Below are positions 62,771 to 64,000 of a stretch of DNA of 64,000 bases, in pieces. The stretch lies in NCBI GenBank assembly GCA_016934535.1, contig JAFGSQ010000010.1:16564-80563 (forward strand), in the 5' to 3' direction. Origin of the DNA: a candidate division WOR-3 bacterium. GTDB taxonomy: Bacteria; SDB-A. Below the pieces are notes generated by a model. That model saw only the letters and a program-made list of their open reading frames with translations, made no database searches and was not told the origin of the DNA. The position numbers and the translations under genes were made by a program. Each line of letters starts with the position of its first letter. Positions within the stretch are counted from its first letter, which is position 1.

Positions 62771-64000
62771 ATGAAAATGACGTCCATAGTGTTATTAGGT
62801 TTGATGATCTTTTGCCTCTCTATTCAGGCTCAGGTCAGCCAGGCCAATTTCAAACAGGCAGTGGTCATAGACCAGGGCATTGACGAGGAAGCTCTTTCTG
62901 GAGACCTGAACCAAACCGCATATTACAGTGAATTACCTCAATCAATTGAAGAGATTTCCGGTAATCTGGGTTCTTCCCAACCGCCTTCTGCCTACGCACC
63001 CTTATGGGGTGACGATCTTTTGGTGACAAACGAGTGCCCTGTTCAGACAAATGTGACCCGATTAGCTTTCGACTACGATGTCAATGGCCATATCTATGTA
63101 GCCCTTCTGTCAAATCACGCGTCAACGGACACAATATGGATATACAGGTCAACTGACATGGGCTACACATGGGAAAAAAGCTGGGAGATGTGGTTCCAGA
63201 GCACCGGCGTCAACGTGTTGAGCTACGACATGAGAGTTCAGGCTCAGACTGCTAATCCCTACATATACACAACTGCAGTTTATGTCTACGGAAGCGACAC
63301 ACTGCTTTCCTTCCGCAGATTGAGAGTTGACCACTCGGCTTACGACTGGTATCACTTTTCTTCCACGACTTACAACGACATAAATTGGGTCGAAATGGAC
63401 ATAACAGACGAGACCGATCCTCACATATACGTTGTGTTTTCAGTTCCATCTACTCCCTGGCAATTATACAGGTGCGCTTCTGCAGATGGTGGAGCGACAT
63501 GGTCTTCAGCCACTCTTACATACAACCAAGTGACACCCAAAGATTTTGACGTATGTGCAGGTCCCGCCGACTATGCCTACATTATGAATTTTTTTGATCC
63601 TAATACAATCAGGGTATCGAGATATGACAGCTATTTCGGACACTGGATAAACCACGTCACGTTGGGAACTGATGCTAATTTGCAAAAACCTGTCGTCGCT
63701 TCAGCCCGTCAAAACGCTTACCCCACGAATTACATTCATCTGGTTTATCAACAGGGCGCTACCGATCCGACAACGACAAGATCCATTGAATACGTTTCCT
63801 CTGACGGAGGAGCGACCTGGACAGGCCCGGGATTTTTCTTGCTCGGCGACGTCCACACGGTTTGCCCGTTCGTCGCTTGCGAGAAAAACAGTTCTTCCGA
63901 TCGTTTTGTCGGCATAGCGACTCAATACTGGACAGACGCCGATTCGACCGCGATAGGCTACAAATCGAACCAGACAGTGGCCTGGAACAACCTCGGTTTC
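62771..64000 (+). CDS. Secreted BNR/sialidase-type repeat protein, cut by window edge
   Basis: The frame is open to the window end (410 codons). Signal peptide MKMTSIVLLGLMIFCLSIQAQ, then a propeller-like chain with Asp-box type repeats (STDMGYTWEKSW, SADGGATWSSATL, SSDGGATWTGPGF), as in sialidase-like beta-propellers. AGGAGG lies before the ATG. A C-terminal sorting domain, if any, would be outside the window. Confidence 0.85.
   Translation, partial: MKMTSIVLLGLMIFCLSIQAQVSQANFKQAVVIDQGIDEEALSGDLNQTAYYSELPQSIEEISGNLGSSQPPSAYAPLWGDDLLVTNECPVQTNVTRLAFDYDVNGHIYVALLSNHASTDTIWIYRSTDMGYTWEKSWEMWFQSTGVNVLSYDMRVQAQTANPYIYTTAVYVYGSDTLLSFRRLRVDHSAYDWYHFSSTTYNDINWVEMDITDETDPHIYVVFSVPSTPWQLYRCASADGGATWSSATLTYNQVTPKDFDVCAGPADYAYIMNFFDPNTIRVSRYDSYFGHWINHVTLGTDANLQKPVVASARQNAYPTNYIHLVYQQGATDPTTTRSIEYVSSDGGATWTGPGFFLLGDVHTVCPFVACEKNSSSDRFVGIATQYWTDADSTAIGYKSNQTVAWNNLGF

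Noticed and set aside
1..64000. tRNA genes, CRISPR arrays, insertion sequences
   Set aside because: I looked for T-loop/CCA patterns, regularly spaced repeats and transposase motifs and saw none; an automated scan could still find a short RNA.

Overview
The window is one continuous stretch of bacterial chromosome with dense, mostly operonic genes. I see no rRNA, tRNA, CRISPR array, insertion sequence or phage block. Several genes point to an uncultured, probably anaerobic Gram-negative lineage of the FCB / WOR-3 / TA06 kind: a TonB-dependent receptor, a PorX-type response regulator with a PglZ domain, secreted proteins ending in type IX secretion-like sorting domains, hybrid cluster protein, flavin-dependent thymidylate synthase, and very large ATPase/TPR signalling proteins. 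The lineage is inferred from gene content; nothing in the window proves it.

Layout. 1-2406 (minus): a B12 transporter-type TonB receptor, missing only its last few residues, behind a cobalamin riboswitch and a good sigma70-type promoter. 2426-8931 (plus): parA-parB, three consecutive M42 metallopeptidases, RNase PH and RluD. 8913-9656 (minus): two small envelope proteins. 9777-12632: a PorX-like regulator converging on a cytoplasmic C25 (gingipain-type) protease-like protein. 12727-21145 (plus): envelope and unknown proteins, rsmI, an inositol-phospholipid pair (CDP-alcohol phosphotransferase and inositol-3-phosphate synthase), tmk, a C-terminal processing protease, a PfkB kinase and rpe. 21292-30658 (plus): two secreted proteins, the complete riboflavin set ribD-ribE-ribBA-ribH, nusB, a phosphoesterase, an M23 peptidase, an ABC exporter and a prepilin peptidase. 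ClpB follows on the minus strand.

33363-41536 (plus): a two-domain ThyX, a 1124-residue ATPase/TPR/SARP-type regulator, a small zinc-ribbon protein, a secreted beta-helix protein and RlmI. 41514-48420 (minus) is a tightly overlapping operon dapF - TPR lipoprotein - Na+/H+ antiporter with EIIA-like tail - soluble-adenylyl-cyclase-like protein. 48636-50840 is a hybrid response regulator/PAS/histidine kinase. 51445-53691 (minus) is a nitrosative-stress-type unit: an Rrf2 regulator with three cysteines, a stub ferredoxin and Hcp, with a perfect 9-3-9 palindrome on the -10 box. 53847-57235 holds two tandem zinc-ribbon/beta-propeller paralogues of unknown function, divergent from a sirtuin whose mRNA looks leaderless. 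58148-60082 is a secreted T9SS-type protein interrupted by one in-frame TGA followed by a SECIS-like hairpin. 60373-62675 is a chelatase-type AAA+ / vWA pair, and the right edge cuts a secreted BNR-repeat protein.

The most interesting points are the in-frame TGA with its hairpin, the antiporter-cyclase operon, the Rrf2 operator with the truncated ferredoxin, the PorX/C25 neighbourhood, the propeller paralogues, and recurring unusual translation starts (many TTG starts, leaderless candidates, an apparent AUC start).
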